From DAIODI01 sp046349255 (GTDB lineage: Bacteria; Pseudomonadota; Alphaproteobacteria; Rhizobiales; Aestuariivirgaceae): a stretch of 64,000 bases of DNA. The notes beneath the pieces are model-generated. The model ran no database searches. It saw only the letters and a program-made list of their open reading frames with translations, and was not told the origin of the DNA. Made by a program: the position numbers and the translations under genes. Of this stretch, positions 8,465-17,199 are shown one piece after another; position 1 is the first letter of the stretch, and each line of letters starts with the position of its first letter. The stretch spans positions 248,001 to 312,000 of the forward strand of contig JAXMCR010000005.1 of the NCBI GenBank assembly GCA_046349255.1. Reading direction: 5' to 3'.

Positions 8465-9592
8465 ATGTTGATGGCGGGACAGTGGCGCTACGCGGGGCCG
8501 GACGGCCAGGAGGACATGCCCTGGCTCATGGGGGCCGGGCCGGTGACCACCTCGCGCACCGTCAAGGCGCAGATGATGGCCGACTGGAGCTTTGGCGACC
8601 CGCTCTACCAATCGATGGTGGAACAGGTGCGCCTCGGACTTCTCCGCCTTGCCGGTGCGGGACCGGACTGCGTCTGCCTTCTCATGCCGGCGCCCGAGAC
8701 GGTGGCGGTCGAGGCTGCGCTGGCGACGTTCGCGCCGGAGAGCCGGCGGCGCAAGACGCTCGTGGTGTCGAACGGAGCGGACGGCGAGCGCGTGGCCCAG
8801 ATGCTCGACCGGCTCCGCCGGCCGTTCTCGCTGCTCGCCAAGGACGATCGCACTGCAGTGGTGCCGGGCGAGATCGAATCGGCGCTGATGACCGACGACG
8901 ACATCGCCATGGTGCTCCTGGCCCACTGCCAGAGTTCGTCGGGCCTGCTCAACCCGGTGGCGGACATTGCGCCTCTGGTGCGCACGCGCGGGCGCGTGGT
9001 GGCGGTGAACGCCTCCAACACGCTGGGCGCGCTGCTGATCGACATGGAGGCGACGGGGATCGACATCGTCGTTGGGGTGTCGCACCGGTGCCTCGAAGGT
9101 GTGGCGGGCCTCTCGTTCGTGATCTGTCGCCGCGATCTCCTGGAGAGCGCGCGCGGCGTGACGCTGCCGGTGTCGCTCGACCTCGTCGCGCGGCACGAGG
9201 CGGCGGTCGCGGGAGATGTGTCCGACCTGCCGACGCAGGCGGTCGCCGCGCTCGCCCAGGCGCTGAAGGAGCTCGACGCGGAAGGCGGCCGCGAGGCGCG
9301 GCTCTCGCGTTACCGCCGCGGCTGCAAGCAGCTCGTCGAGGGGATGCGCGAGCTGGGGTTCGTGCACCTGCTGTCGGCGGAGCAGAGCCTGCCGGCGCTG
9401 CAGACCTTCCTGCTCCCGGCGGGCGGGTTCGACTTCACCGCCTTCGACGCGGGGCTGAAGGCGCGCGGGTTCGTGATCTCGCCGGGCCAGCTCGTCGGGA
9501 CGCCGAGCTTTCGCATCGGCCTTTCGGGCCGGATCGGCGCGGGCGTGATCACGCGCTTCCTTGCCGCGGTGCGCGACCTCGTGCGCGCCTGA
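8465..9592 (+). CDS. PhnW-like class V aminotransferase lacking the PLP lysine
   Basis: A 375-aa fold-type I protein. GAGPVTTSRTVKAQMMADW near the N-terminus matches the start of 2-aminoethylphosphonate:pyruvate aminotransferase (PhnW), and VNASNTLGALLIDM and VSHRCLEGVAG follow the PhnW order. In PhnW the last motif reads SANKCIEGVPG with the PLP-binding lysine; here the equivalent position is Arg208 (codon CGG at 9086-9088). It should therefore be unable to form the normal internal aldimine, and is either a non-catalytic paralogue or uses another chemistry. ATG at 8465 with a GAGGATGGGA element upstream is chosen. No other phosphonate genes are nearby. Confidence 0.7.
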   Translation: MLMAGQWRYAGPDGQEDMPWLMGAGPVTTSRTVKAQMMADWSFGDPLYQSMVEQVRLGLLRLAGAGPDCVCLLMPAPETVAVEAALATFAPESRRRKTLVVSNGADGERVAQMLDRLRRPFSLLAKDDRTAVVPGEIESALMTDDDIAMVLLAHCQSSSGLLNPVADIAPLVRTRGRVVAVNASNTLGALLIDMEATGIDIVVGVSHRCLEGVAGLSFVICRRDLLESARGVTLPVSLDLVARHEAAVAGDVSDLPTQAVAALAQALKELDAEGGREARLSRYRRGCKQLVEGMRELGFVHLLSAEQSLPALQTFLLPAGGFDFTAFDAGLKARGFVISPGQLVGTPSFRIGLSGRIGAGVITRFLAAVRDLVRA

Positions 9593-9598
9593 ACTCGA

Positions 9599-11020
9599 TC
9601 AGGGGCTGGTCGAGGGTTTCGGCAACGCGTTCGGGTCGAACACGCTCGAGAACGGGTTGGTGTTCTGCTGCGGCGGCGTTGCTGGCTGCGCCGGGGCGGG
9701 TTGCGCGGGAGCCGCAGGCGCGGCCGGCGCAGGACCGGGCGCGGTGGGAACCACGGCATCGAGGTTGCCCGGAGCGAACACGCCCCCGAACACGCCGCTC
9801 GAACCGCTCGACGATGATCCGGGCGCCGGGGCCGGCGCCGGCTGAGGCGCAGCCGGGGCTGCGGGCGCCGGTGCCGGCGGCTGCGTGGTCGGCGCGACCT
9901 GGTTCAGGCTGTTCGGGTTGAAGACGCCGCCGAATGCGCCGCTCGAGCCGCCGGTCGACGTTCCGCCCTGGGCCGGCTGCGCCGGTTGCGGCGGCGGTGT
10001 CAGCGACTGGTTGTACTTCTGCTGGATCTCGAGCTTGCGGCGCAGGACCTCCGCCTTGCACTCCTTCGGGTCGTGCGTGAGCGCGTAGGCGATCGTCGCG
10101 AGGATGCCGGCGGTCGCGATCACCACGAGCACCGCGGCCGGGTTGTTGACGAGGAAGCGGACCGCGCCGTTCGACAGGAGCGACGCGCGCCCCGTGCGCT
10201 TGCGTTCCGCGTTGATCGACCACGCCTCGTTGCAGAGCGCGAGCCAGATCGTCAGCGTGATGATCAGCACGGCGAGCGCCGAGATCGACGGGTCGAGGCC
10301 GAGGCGCACCTTCTGGGCGATCACCACCGTGAACGTCGAATAGGAGCCGAGGGTGAAGACCGACGTGTTGTAGTTCTCGAAGGAGGCGAGAAACGCGATG
10401 ATCGCCGCCGAGAAGATCGCGGGCTTCAGGAACGGCAGCAGGATTTTTCGGAAGGCCTGCAGGTGGCTTGCGCCGAGGTCGAGGGCGGCCTCCATCTGCA
10501 CCTGGTCGAACCGTTCAAGCCGCGAGACGAACACCAGCATGCAGTAGGAGGCGATGAACGACGACTGGCCGAGCACGCACAGGAAGATACCGTTGTAGAA
10601 CAGGCTGTCGTAGCCGAGCCCCAGGAAGCGCGCGAACTTGTCCCAGAACAGAACCGTGGCGATGCCGATCACGATGCCGGGCATCAGGATCGGCGAGGTG
10701 ACGATGAAGTAGTAGGGCTTCCGTGCGCGCTGGAACACCTGCGTCAGCATCAGCGCGCCGGCAAGGCCGAGCAGCAGCGACAGCACGACGACGAGCGCGC
10801 CGATGATAAGGGAGTAGTAGAAGCCCTCCTTCACGCGCGTGTCGGCGGCGAGCTTCGAGAACCACTCGAACGTGAGGCACTCCCACGGGACGACGCGCGG
10901 GAACGAGGACGAGTTGAACGCGGTGATCGACATGATCACCAGCGGACCGAACAGGAGCGCGAAGAAGAACAGGATGTACGCGCCGACCGCCATCCGGGTG
11001 ATGGTGGGCGAGGCGTTCAT
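9599..11020 (-). CDS. PotC-like ABC permease with a long Pro/Ala-rich C-terminal extension
   Basis: A 473-aa protein. The first about 275 residues are a normal spermidine/putrescine-type permease with six membrane segments and the ATPase-contact loop ALDLGASHLQAFRKILLPFLKPA. After the usual end comes an extra hydrophobic helix (AAVLVVIATAGILATIAYAL), a short charged helix (KAEVLRRKLEIQQKYNQ) and about 120 Pro/Ala/Gly-rich residues with three related units: GAFGGVFNPNSLNQ, GVFGGVFAPGNLDA and PFSSVFDPNALPK. The frame is continuous, so this is a real fusion or extension. The start overlaps the stop of the upstream permease gene in an ATGA (11017-11020), showing tight translational coupling. Confidence 0.8.
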   Translation of the reverse strand: MNASPTITRMAVGAYILFFFALLFGPLVIMSITAFNSSSFPRVVPWECLTFEWFSKLAADTRVKEGFYYSLIIGALVVVLSLLLGLAGALMLTQVFQRARKPYYFIVTSPILMPGIVIGIATVLFWDKFARFLGLGYDSLFYNGIFLCVLGQSSFIASYCMLVFVSRLERFDQVQMEAALDLGASHLQAFRKILLPFLKPAIFSAAIIAFLASFENYNTSVFTLGSYSTFTVVIAQKVRLGLDPSISALAVLIITLTIWLALCNEAWSINAERKRTGRASLLSNGAVRFLVNNPAAVLVVIATAGILATIAYALTHDPKECKAEVLRRKLEIQQKYNQSLTPPPQPAQPAQGGTSTGGSSGAFGGVFNPNSLNQVAPTTQPPAPAPAAPAAPQPAPAPAPGSSSSGSSGVFGGVFAPGNLDAVVPTAPGPAPAAPAAPAQPAPAQPATPPQQNTNPFSSVFDPNALPKPSTSP

Positions 11021-11940
11021 TTGCCGATCTCGCCAAGCTTGACGCGGAAGATGCGCATCATCAGCAGCACGAAGAGCGTGCAGGTGACGAGCAGGATCAC
11101 CGCGTAGGCCGCGCCGCGCGGCCAGTTCACGCTCTCGAAGAACGTGCCGTAGATGATCTGCGTGAACCACAGGCTCGATGGGCCGCCGAGGATCTGCGGC
11201 ACCGCCAGCGCGCCCGCCGCCAGCATGAACACGATCGTGCAGCCCGACACGATGCCGGGCTTTGCGAACGGGATTACGACGCGCCAGTGGATGCGCCACC
11301 ACGGCGCGCCGAGGTCGCGCGCCGCCTCGATCTGGTTGCGGTCGAGGCTCTCGATGGCATTGTAGAGCGGGAACACCATGAGCAGGATGTAGGCGTAGGC
11401 GAGGCCCGCGTAGAGCGCCACGTTCTCGCGGATGAAATCGACGGGCTGGTCGGTGAGACCCGTCATCTGCAGCACGGTGTTGATGACGCCCGTGGTGCCG
11501 AAGATGATGCGGAAGGCGAAGGCGCGGAGGATCTCGTTGATCCAGTACGGCACGATCAGCGCGATCGCCAGAACGCGCGCCATGCTGCCCTTCGCCACCT
11601 GCGCGAGGTAGTAGGCGACGGGATAGCACAGCACGAGGTCGAGCACGGTGACGAACACGGCCGCCACCAGCGTGCGCCCGAACACCGCGAGGTCGACGTA
11701 GTTGAACGCCTCCCTGTTGTCGGCGCGGCCGAACAGGAAGTAGCGGAAGTTGTCGAGCGTGTAGACGTCCTGCGGGCCGCCGAGCATGGCGCGCGGCAGG
11801 TCCTTGCGGAACGAGAAGTCGATCATCGCAAGCTGCGGCAGGACGATGATGAAGAGGATCCAGAACGACACCGCGATGAGGATGTAGCCGCCGAGCAGCC
11901 AGCCGTTGCGGTCGTGGAAGGATTTGAGCCAGCCGCCCAT
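11017..11940 (-). CDS. PotB-like ABC permease
   Basis: A 307-aa inner-membrane permease of the spermidine/putrescine-type importer family, about six hydrophobic segments. The cytoplasmic loop AARDLGAPWWRIHWRVVIPFAKPGI is the EAA motif that docks on the ATPase. The gene starts 5 bp after the ATPase gene and shares an ATGA overlap with the second permease gene. Together with those and the binding protein it forms one uptake system for a polyamine-like or other small cationic solute. Confidence 0.85.
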   Translation of the reverse strand: MGGWLKSFHDRNGWLLGGYILIAVSFWILFIIVLPQLAMIDFSFRKDLPRAMLGGPQDVYTLDNFRYFLFGRADNREAFNYVDLAVFGRTLVAAVFVTVLDLVLCYPVAYYLAQVAKGSMARVLAIALIVPYWINEILRAFAFRIIFGTTGVINTVLQMTGLTDQPVDFIRENVALYAGLAYAYILLMVFPLYNAIESLDRNQIEAARDLGAPWWRIHWRVVIPFAKPGIVSGCTIVFMLAAGALAVPQILGGPSSLWFTQIIYGTFFESVNWPRGAAYAVILLVTCTLFVLLMMRIFRVKLGEIGK

Positions 11941-11945
11941 GGCCG

Positions 11946-13052
11946 TCAGTCGACGGCCAGCTTGCCCTTGGGAAGGGCGATGGCCTTGGCGGGCTCGTAG
12001 GTGAGCTTGATCCTGGAGCCCGGCGCGGACCGCTGGGCGTGCCCGCGGTTCACGAGCGAGACCTTGATGTGCTTGTCGTCCTTGAGGCGCACGAAGAGAT
12101 GGTAGTTCGGACCCTCGAACTCCTCCTCCTCGATCACGCCGTCGATCACGGCGGCTGCGCCGCGGCCCGTCGTGACGCCCATCGCCTCGGGCCGGATGAA
12201 GACCATCGCCTCGTCGCCCTTCGACAGCGTCGCCTTCATCGTGGGCGAGATGCGGGCGGGGAGCGCGCCGACCGGCGTGTCGACGATCGCATCGCCGCCG
12301 GACACGCGCTGCACGCGGCCGGTGAAGCAGTTGTTCTCGCCCACGAACGAGGCGACGAACGTGGTCGCGGGATCATCGTACACGGAGCGTCCATCGCCGA
12401 TCTGCTCGATCACGCCCTCGCGCATCACAGCGACGTGGTCGGACATGGTGAGCGCCTCGCCCTGGTCGTGCGTGATGTAGATGAAGGTGATGCCGACGCG
12501 CTGCTGGATGGCGCGCAGCTCGGTGCGCATGTGCTGGCGAAGCTTCAGGTCGAGCGCGGAGAGCGGCTCGTCGAGGAGCAGCACGTCGGGCTCGGCGCAG
12601 AGCGCGCGCGCCACCGCGACGCGCTGTCGCTGGCCGCCGGAGAGTTCGCTCGGCAGCTTGTCGCCCTGCCCGGGCAGCGCAATGAGATCGAGGAGTTCAT
12701 CGGCGCGCTTGCGGCGCTCCGCCTTCGAGGCGCCCTTCACCTCCATCGCGAAGGTGATGTTCTCCCACACCTTCATCAGCGGAAAGAGCGCGAGGTTCTG
12801 GAAGATCAGCGCGGTCGGGCGCTTGTTCGGGCCGATGCCCGCCATGTCGCGGTCACCGATGAGGACGCGGCCCTCGCTCGGCTCCTGGAAGCCGGACACG
12901 GTGCGCAGGATCGTGGTCTTGCCGCAGCCGGACGGCCCGAGGAACGAGAAGAACTCGCCGCCGCCGATCCGCACGCTTGCATCGCGCACCGCGACGAACT
13001 CGCCAAACCTCACCCACAGGTGCTGAAGTTCAACACCGGTCCCCGCGCTCAT
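11946..13052 (-). CDS. PotA-like ABC transporter ATPase
   Basis: A 368-aa ATPase energising the adjacent permeases. It has Walker A FLGPSGCGKTT (about residues 37-47), signature LSGGQRQRVAVARAL, Walker B VLLLDEPLSALD and switch YITHDQ, followed by a C-terminal TOBE-type domain (from about residue 240; ENNCFTGRV, FIRPEAMGV) typical of the PotA/iron(III)/sulfate class. It is separated from the binding-protein gene by a predicted terminator, so it should be expressed at a lower level than the binding protein. Confidence 0.88.
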   Translation of the reverse strand: MSAGTGVELQHLWVRFGEFVAVRDASVRIGGGEFFSFLGPSGCGKTTILRTVSGFQEPSEGRVLIGDRDMAGIGPNKRPTALIFQNLALFPLMKVWENITFAMEVKGASKAERRKRADELLDLIALPGQGDKLPSELSGGQRQRVAVARALCAEPDVLLLDEPLSALDLKLRQHMRTELRAIQQRVGITFIYITHDQGEALTMSDHVAVMREGVIEQIGDGRSVYDDPATTFVASFVGENNCFTGRVQRVSGGDAIVDTPVGALPARISPTMKATLSKGDEAMVFIRPEAMGVTTGRGAAAVIDGVIEEEEFEGPNYHLFVRLKDDKHIKVSLVNRGHAQRSAPGSRIKLTYEPAKAIALPKGKLAVD

Positions 13053-13114
13053 ACGGTCCTTGTCCTGACCATTCCCAACCGGAGGCGATTTCCCCGACGC
13101 CCCTCGATACGACG

Positions 13115-13147
13115 AAAAGCGCCCGGACCGCCAGCGGCGATCCGGGC
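13115..13147 (-). terminator. Intra-operon Rho-independent terminator after the binding-protein gene
   Basis: On the minus strand, GCCCGGA and TCCGGGC form a seven-base stem around a GC-rich loop (13121-13147), followed after two bases by TTTT (13118-13115). It lies between the binding-protein stop (13169) and the ATPase start (13052). Partial read-through would give excess binding protein over membrane components, a common arrangement for such importers. Confidence 0.7.
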
Positions 13148-13168
13148 ACCAACCTTACTTTCCCCAGC

Positions 13169-14353
13169 TTAGGCGCTGATGAACTTGTCGGTGTACTGCT
13201 TGCGCAGTTCAACGTACCACGCCGGCTCCGGCGGCCACGGGTTGAGCTTCGCCAGCGCGTCGCCCGGATAGGCGTCGGCGAAGTTCTTGGCGTACTTGTC
13301 GCCCGCGAACTTGTCGGCGCCGATCACCGGCGAGTTGTAACCGTGCGTCTGGATGCCGAGGCCGGCGATCTCCGGGTTGTAGCCGAACTCGACGAAGGCA
13401 TACGCCTGGTCGGTGTTCTTCGCGGCCTTGGTGAGCGACATGCCGTCGACCCACGCCATCGCGCCTTCCTTCGGCGCGCGGTACATCACCGGCTGGCCGT
13501 CGTTCTTTAGCGAGATCGGCGGGCCGTCCCAGGTCTGCGCCACGATCACGCCCTCGTTCAGGAGGCCGTTCTTGATCGCGTCGGCGTCGTTCCACAGCAC
13601 CTTGATGTTCTTCTTGTGGGCGAGCGCGAACTCCATGACCTTGTCCCACGCGGCCTTCATCTTGGCCTCGTCGGTGTAGGCGTCCTTCAGCATGGACCCC
13701 GGCGGGAGCTTGCCCTCGCCTTCCATCCACAGGCCGCAGCCGACGAGCACGGAACCGGCGCCGGAGGCGCGACCCATCGTCTTGCCGGCGTTCGCATCGG
13801 CCCAGATGTCGCCGTAGCTCGGGAACTCGCCCGCCGGCTTGAACAGGTCGGTGCGCCACGAAATGCCTTCGGTGCCCCACACGTGCGGGAGCCAGTGCTG
13901 GCCGGTGCCGTCGAAGTTCCAGGCCTCGCCCGCCTTCACCATCGCCGGGTTCAGCTTGTCGACGGGAACCTTCTTCAGGTCCCACGGCGCGGTGACCGCG
14001 AGGTCCTTCCACTGCAGGACGCGGTTCAGCGTCGGGCTCACCATGTCGAAGCCCTGGCCGTTGGTGGCCTTCATCTTGTTGATCAGCTCTTCGTTCGAGC
14101 CGAAGCCGGTGAAGTTCACCTTGATGCCGGTCTTCTCGGTGAACGCCTTGAGCACGCTCTCGGGCAGTTCGTCGGACCAGAACATCAGGTTGAGTTCGCC
14201 CGAGGTGGCGAACGCATTCTGGATGTAGGCAGGCGACAGCAGCGTCACCGTACCGGCGGCGGCTGCTGACTTGAGGATCGTGCGGCGGTTGAAGGCGCGC
14301 GCGGCAAGCAGCGTCTGGCGCGCGGAGCGAGCCTGTTCAGTCGTGTTTGACAT
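13169..14353 (-). CDS. PotD/PotF-like periplasmic solute-binding protein
   Basis: A 394-aa secreted protein. The N-terminus has a possible twin-arginine signal (NRRTILKSAAAAGTVTLLS) with cleavage expected near residue 50, then the family 1-type polyamine-binding fold: NLMFWSDELPESVLKAFTEKTG, SNEELINKMKA, WGTEGISWRTDLF, and the late MSLTKAAKNTDQAYAFVEF. It captures the solute for the downstream transporter; polyamine is likely by family, but the ligand is unproven. First gene of the transport operon, with a terminator right after it. Confidence 0.82.
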   Translation of the reverse strand: MSNTTEQARSARQTLLAARAFNRRTILKSAAAAGTVTLLSPAYIQNAFATSGELNLMFWSDELPESVLKAFTEKTGIKVNFTGFGSNEELINKMKATNGQGFDMVSPTLNRVLQWKDLAVTAPWDLKKVPVDKLNPAMVKAGEAWNFDGTGQHWLPHVWGTEGISWRTDLFKPAGEFPSYGDIWADANAGKTMGRASGAGSVLVGCGLWMEGEGKLPPGSMLKDAYTDEAKMKAAWDKVMEFALAHKKNIKVLWNDADAIKNGLLNEGVIVAQTWDGPPISLKNDGQPVMYRAPKEGAMAWVDGMSLTKAAKNTDQAYAFVEFGYNPEIAGLGIQTHGYNSPVIGADKFAGDKYAKNFADAYPGDALAKLNPWPPEPAWYVELRKQYTDKFISA

Positions 14354-14407
14354 CGTGGGGTATCTCCCTAGGGATCGATGAAGTATCGATCGGAAACAAG
14401 TTTCTCG

Positions 14408-14421
14408 TTGTCACGTGACAA
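14408..14421. promoter_or_regulatory. Perfect 14-bp palindrome in the importer promoter region
   Basis: TTGTCACGTGACAA is a perfect palindrome about 55 bp upstream of the binding-protein start. The TGTC..GACA half-sites resemble operators of GntR-type regulators, but which regulator binds is unknown. The surrounding 14354-14504 carries no gene. Confidence 0.4.
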
Positions 14422-14504
14422 TCGCGTAACGGGCCGGGAAACCCCCGGTTCGGCCGCAATTGTGAACGGCAGTATGACGAACGCGTTTGTGCGTCGCAAT
14501 AGGG

Positions 14505-14861
14505 TCACGAAGGCAACTTTTGCGGGAAAGTGTTCACTTTCCGACACGTTCCGAACTCCGTCCACCCGGAGACGGAATCGGAGAAACGGCCGGTTTCCAC
14601 GTTGAAGCGGAGAACGTACTCGTCGTTGAGGGCGAACGGCTTGCGCGCAGCGATATACGGCGGCTCGCAGGCGTCGATCGAAAGGCTCTGGTCGAGTTCC
14701 TTCCAGAACACCTCACACGCCGAAGCGTCGATCCGGAAGGTGTAGCGGCCCGTGTGGCTGCCGCCCCAGGAGGTGCAGGCGTACCATTGCGGGCCGGCGA
14801 GCACGGGCTGCGCGAAGGCGATGAGCGCCAGGATGACCACCGGGAATGACCGCAGATGCAT
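14505..14861 (-). CDS. Small exported cysteine-containing protein, unknown
   Basis: A 118-aa protein with a clear signal peptide (MHLRSFPVVILALIAFAQPVLA, cleavage before GPQWYAC). The mature part has four cysteines (YACTSW, SACEVFW, DACEPPY, GTCRK), which could form two disulfides in the periplasm. No family recognised. It ends 151 bp upstream of the importer binding-protein gene on the same strand; whether they share a promoter is unclear. A weak AAGGTG element precedes the ATG. Confidence 0.6.
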   Translation of the reverse strand: MHLRSFPVVILALIAFAQPVLAGPQWYACTSWGGSHTGRYTFRIDASACEVFWKELDQSLSIDACEPPYIAARKPFALNDEYVLRFNVETGRFSDSVSGWTEFGTCRKVNTFPQKLPS

Positions 14862-14947
14862 GAGCGTCGCACCTTTCCAGCGTCGTCTTGCAGCGGCAGG
14901 GCTGCACCTGTGATAATGACCGAAGTCTGATCACGGTGCCATCGCCC

Positions 14948-16642
14948 ATGCCGGATTCCGATATCGCCCTTTCCTCCTCGGCCGTCGCGCTGCGGGAACC
15001 GCAGTCCGTGCTGAAGCTGCGCCGCATGGGTGCGGCATTCCCGACGCGGCTGTCGCTGATGCGCATTCTCACGCGGCGCATGGCGCGCGAGAACTGGTCG
15101 TTTGCGCCCACGCGCTTCGATGTCGACGCAAACGGGCTTGGGACGGCCGTGTGGCGCATCGGCACGCCCGCCGGAGAATTGTCCTTCGTCGCGTTCTCGA
15201 CGCCGCTGAAACCCGAGGAGCGCACCGACCGCGTCATCGCGGAAAAATGGGACATGACGGCCGCGCTCTGCCGCGGGCCTGCCTCGGCCGACGACGTCGA
15301 GCGGCTGCGCGCCAATGCGCCGCGGCAGGAGGCGGGTCGCTACACGAGCCGTGAGCTGGTGCTGACGCGCGCCAATCGATCGGTGCGCCTGTTCGACACG
15401 GTGGTGCATGCGCTGGCCGCCGGGCGCCAGCCGGACTGGTCGCCGATCATCTCGACGGGCTACCTGATGCGCACCACGGCCGTCTACGGCAACGGCAAGT
15501 TCGGGCTGGCCGATTATCCGTGCACGGTCGAAAATCCCTCCGTCGCAGGCGGGTTCATGGCGGAGATGCTCACCGTATACCTGGTGCGCGAGTTCCAGAT
15601 CGAACTGGCGAACCGGCTCGCCGCGGCGACCGGCGCCAGCGCGACGCGGCTCGATGCGGACCACGCGCGCGCCCTCGGCGTCGGCAATGCGACGGGCCTC
15701 GGCATGGCGCCGTTCCTCGCCCGTCACCCGCATCTCCTCCACAGCTGGGCCCGCACGCGGGAAGAGGCGCTGCGGCTGATGCTGTCGCGCCCCGCCGCGT
15801 CCGCGGCCGAACGCACACGCTGCCAGGCGCTGCTCGAGCGGGCGCTGGCGCACGTGCGCCAGTGGTCGGTGGACGACGTTCAGGCGATGGAGCGGATCGC
15901 GACGGTGCGCGAGGAGATCGCCGCGCTCCTCGGCCGGCCGCTTGCCGACGAACGGCCCTTCCTCGACCTCTACCGCTTCGTCGAACGGACGATGAGCATC
16001 GACACGCAGGAACTGGTTGTCGCCCTCCTCATCGAGCTCGGTGGAGACGAGGTGAACGCGCTCGAGGCGGGCATGCTGAACGCGACCGCGGCAGAGGTGC
16101 GACCCTCGATCACGCTCGCCCGGCTCATGTCGCTGATCGAGGAACGCTACGGGTGGGCCCTCGACCTCGACCGCGCCGGGCCGGAGGCGCGCACGCACTT
16201 CTGGTACTACTCGGCGAACAAGGACGAGCCGCGGCTCGGCCGGCGCGAGTCAGAACCGGGCGCGGAGCACGAGATGCCGGTCGGCACCGCGCTCGACATC
16301 GCGGCGCTGCACGAGCGCCTCGCAACGCTTTCGCCGGAAGAGCGGGAGGAGACGGTGGCGCGCTTCCTGCTGCGCGAGCCCGTTTGGTACCGCGCGGCGA
16401 AGCGGGCGATGCTCACGGCGGCCCTCCCTTATGCGGATGTCTGCGACAATCTCCTCGGCGCCGGGATGCGGCCGGTGGACATCCTGCGCTTCAAGCTCTC
16501 GATCTTCGGGGCGTCGCGGTTCGACCCCAAGTCGGATCTCTGGACGCGCGTGACGATGTTCCAGGGGGCGCCGCTCGCGAGCGAACTGCAATCCCGCGAT
16601 GCGGACGACTGGTGGCTCCCCGTGTTCGGGGACGCCGCATGA
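14948..16642 (+). CDS. Conserved hypothetical protein, 564 aa, coupled to DUF3726 gene
   Basis: I do not recognise the family. The protein is soluble-looking with no signal peptide or membrane segment. It is rich in Arg and Leu, with notable motifs RLSLMRILTRRMARENW, YLMRTTAVYGNGKFGLADY and HFWYYSANKDEPRLG, and a long alpha-helical middle. Its stop overlaps the start of the DUF3726 gene in ATGA, so the two are almost certainly translated together and probably act together. A divergent L-2-hydroxyglutarate-dehydrogenase-like gene interlocks with the end of the pair. The ATG at 14948 is chosen because the region before it reads as leader. Confidence 0.65.
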   Translation: MPDSDIALSSSAVALREPQSVLKLRRMGAAFPTRLSLMRILTRRMARENWSFAPTRFDVDANGLGTAVWRIGTPAGELSFVAFSTPLKPEERTDRVIAEKWDMTAALCRGPASADDVERLRANAPRQEAGRYTSRELVLTRANRSVRLFDTVVHALAAGRQPDWSPIISTGYLMRTTAVYGNGKFGLADYPCTVENPSVAGGFMAEMLTVYLVREFQIELANRLAAATGASATRLDADHARALGVGNATGLGMAPFLARHPHLLHSWARTREEALRLMLSRPAASAAERTRCQALLERALAHVRQWSVDDVQAMERIATVREEIAALLGRPLADERPFLDLYRFVERTMSIDTQELVVALLIELGGDEVNALEAGMLNATAAEVRPSITLARLMSLIEERYGWALDLDRAGPEARTHFWYYSANKDEPRLGRRESEPGAEHEMPVGTALDIAALHERLATLSPEEREETVARFLLREPVWYRAAKRAMLTAALPYADVCDNLLGAGMRPVDILRFKLSIFGASRFDPKSDLWTRVTMFQGAPLASELQSRDADDWWLPVFGDAA

Positions 16643-17199
16643 AGGTCGCGTTCGACGAGATCCGTCGCCAGGCGAGCCGGGCACTATCCGCAGCCGGTGT
16701 TGCCCCCGGCCTCGAGGAGGAGTGCGGATGGGCCTGCGCGTGGCTCCAGGCGGCGGGCTACGACGGGGTGAAGATGCTCGTCGAGGCGCTCGAGACCACG
16801 CCGCGCGAGAACCGCCGTCCGTCGCTCGCCATGGAGTACGGCATCGTCAACCTCGACAACGGCTCGTGCGTGTTCGCCGCCCCGCAGGTGGTGGACGTTG
16901 CGGCGTCGGAGGGTCGCGTGTTCCTCGCGAACGTGCGCCACGGGCTCTACGTGCTGCCGTTCGCGGTGCGCGCCAACCTGGCGATCGGCTGCCCGGTGGA
17001 TCCGAGCTTCGCGGTCGGCGGCGAACGCAAGGCCGATCCGTATGCGGAGAAGATACGCGCCGCCGTCGACGCCGGGATCGAGGTTGCCGACGCGGACTGG
17101 TCGGCGCTGCTCGCCCGCGCGAAGGAAGCGCTGGTGCCGGAGACGGCGGAATCGCTCCTGCGCGGCGCGGGCGCCGGCACCGTCATCGAGGCGGATTAG
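16639..17199 (+). CDS. DUF3726-family protein
   Basis: A 186-aa soluble protein. The N-terminus (FDEIRRQASRALSAAGVAPGLEEECGWACAWLQAAG) matches what I recall of DUF3726, whose function is unknown. The gene overlaps the preceding 564-aa gene by ATGA and its TAG stop interlocks with the TAA of the convergent flavoprotein gene (17196-17199). Confidence 0.65.
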   Translation: MKVAFDEIRRQASRALSAAGVAPGLEEECGWACAWLQAAGYDGVKMLVEALETTPRENRRPSLAMEYGIVNLDNGSCVFAAPQVVDVAASEGRVFLANVRHGLYVLPFAVRANLAIGCPVDPSFAVGGERKADPYAEKIRAAVDAGIEVADADWSALLARAKEALVPETAESLLRGAGAGTVIEAD

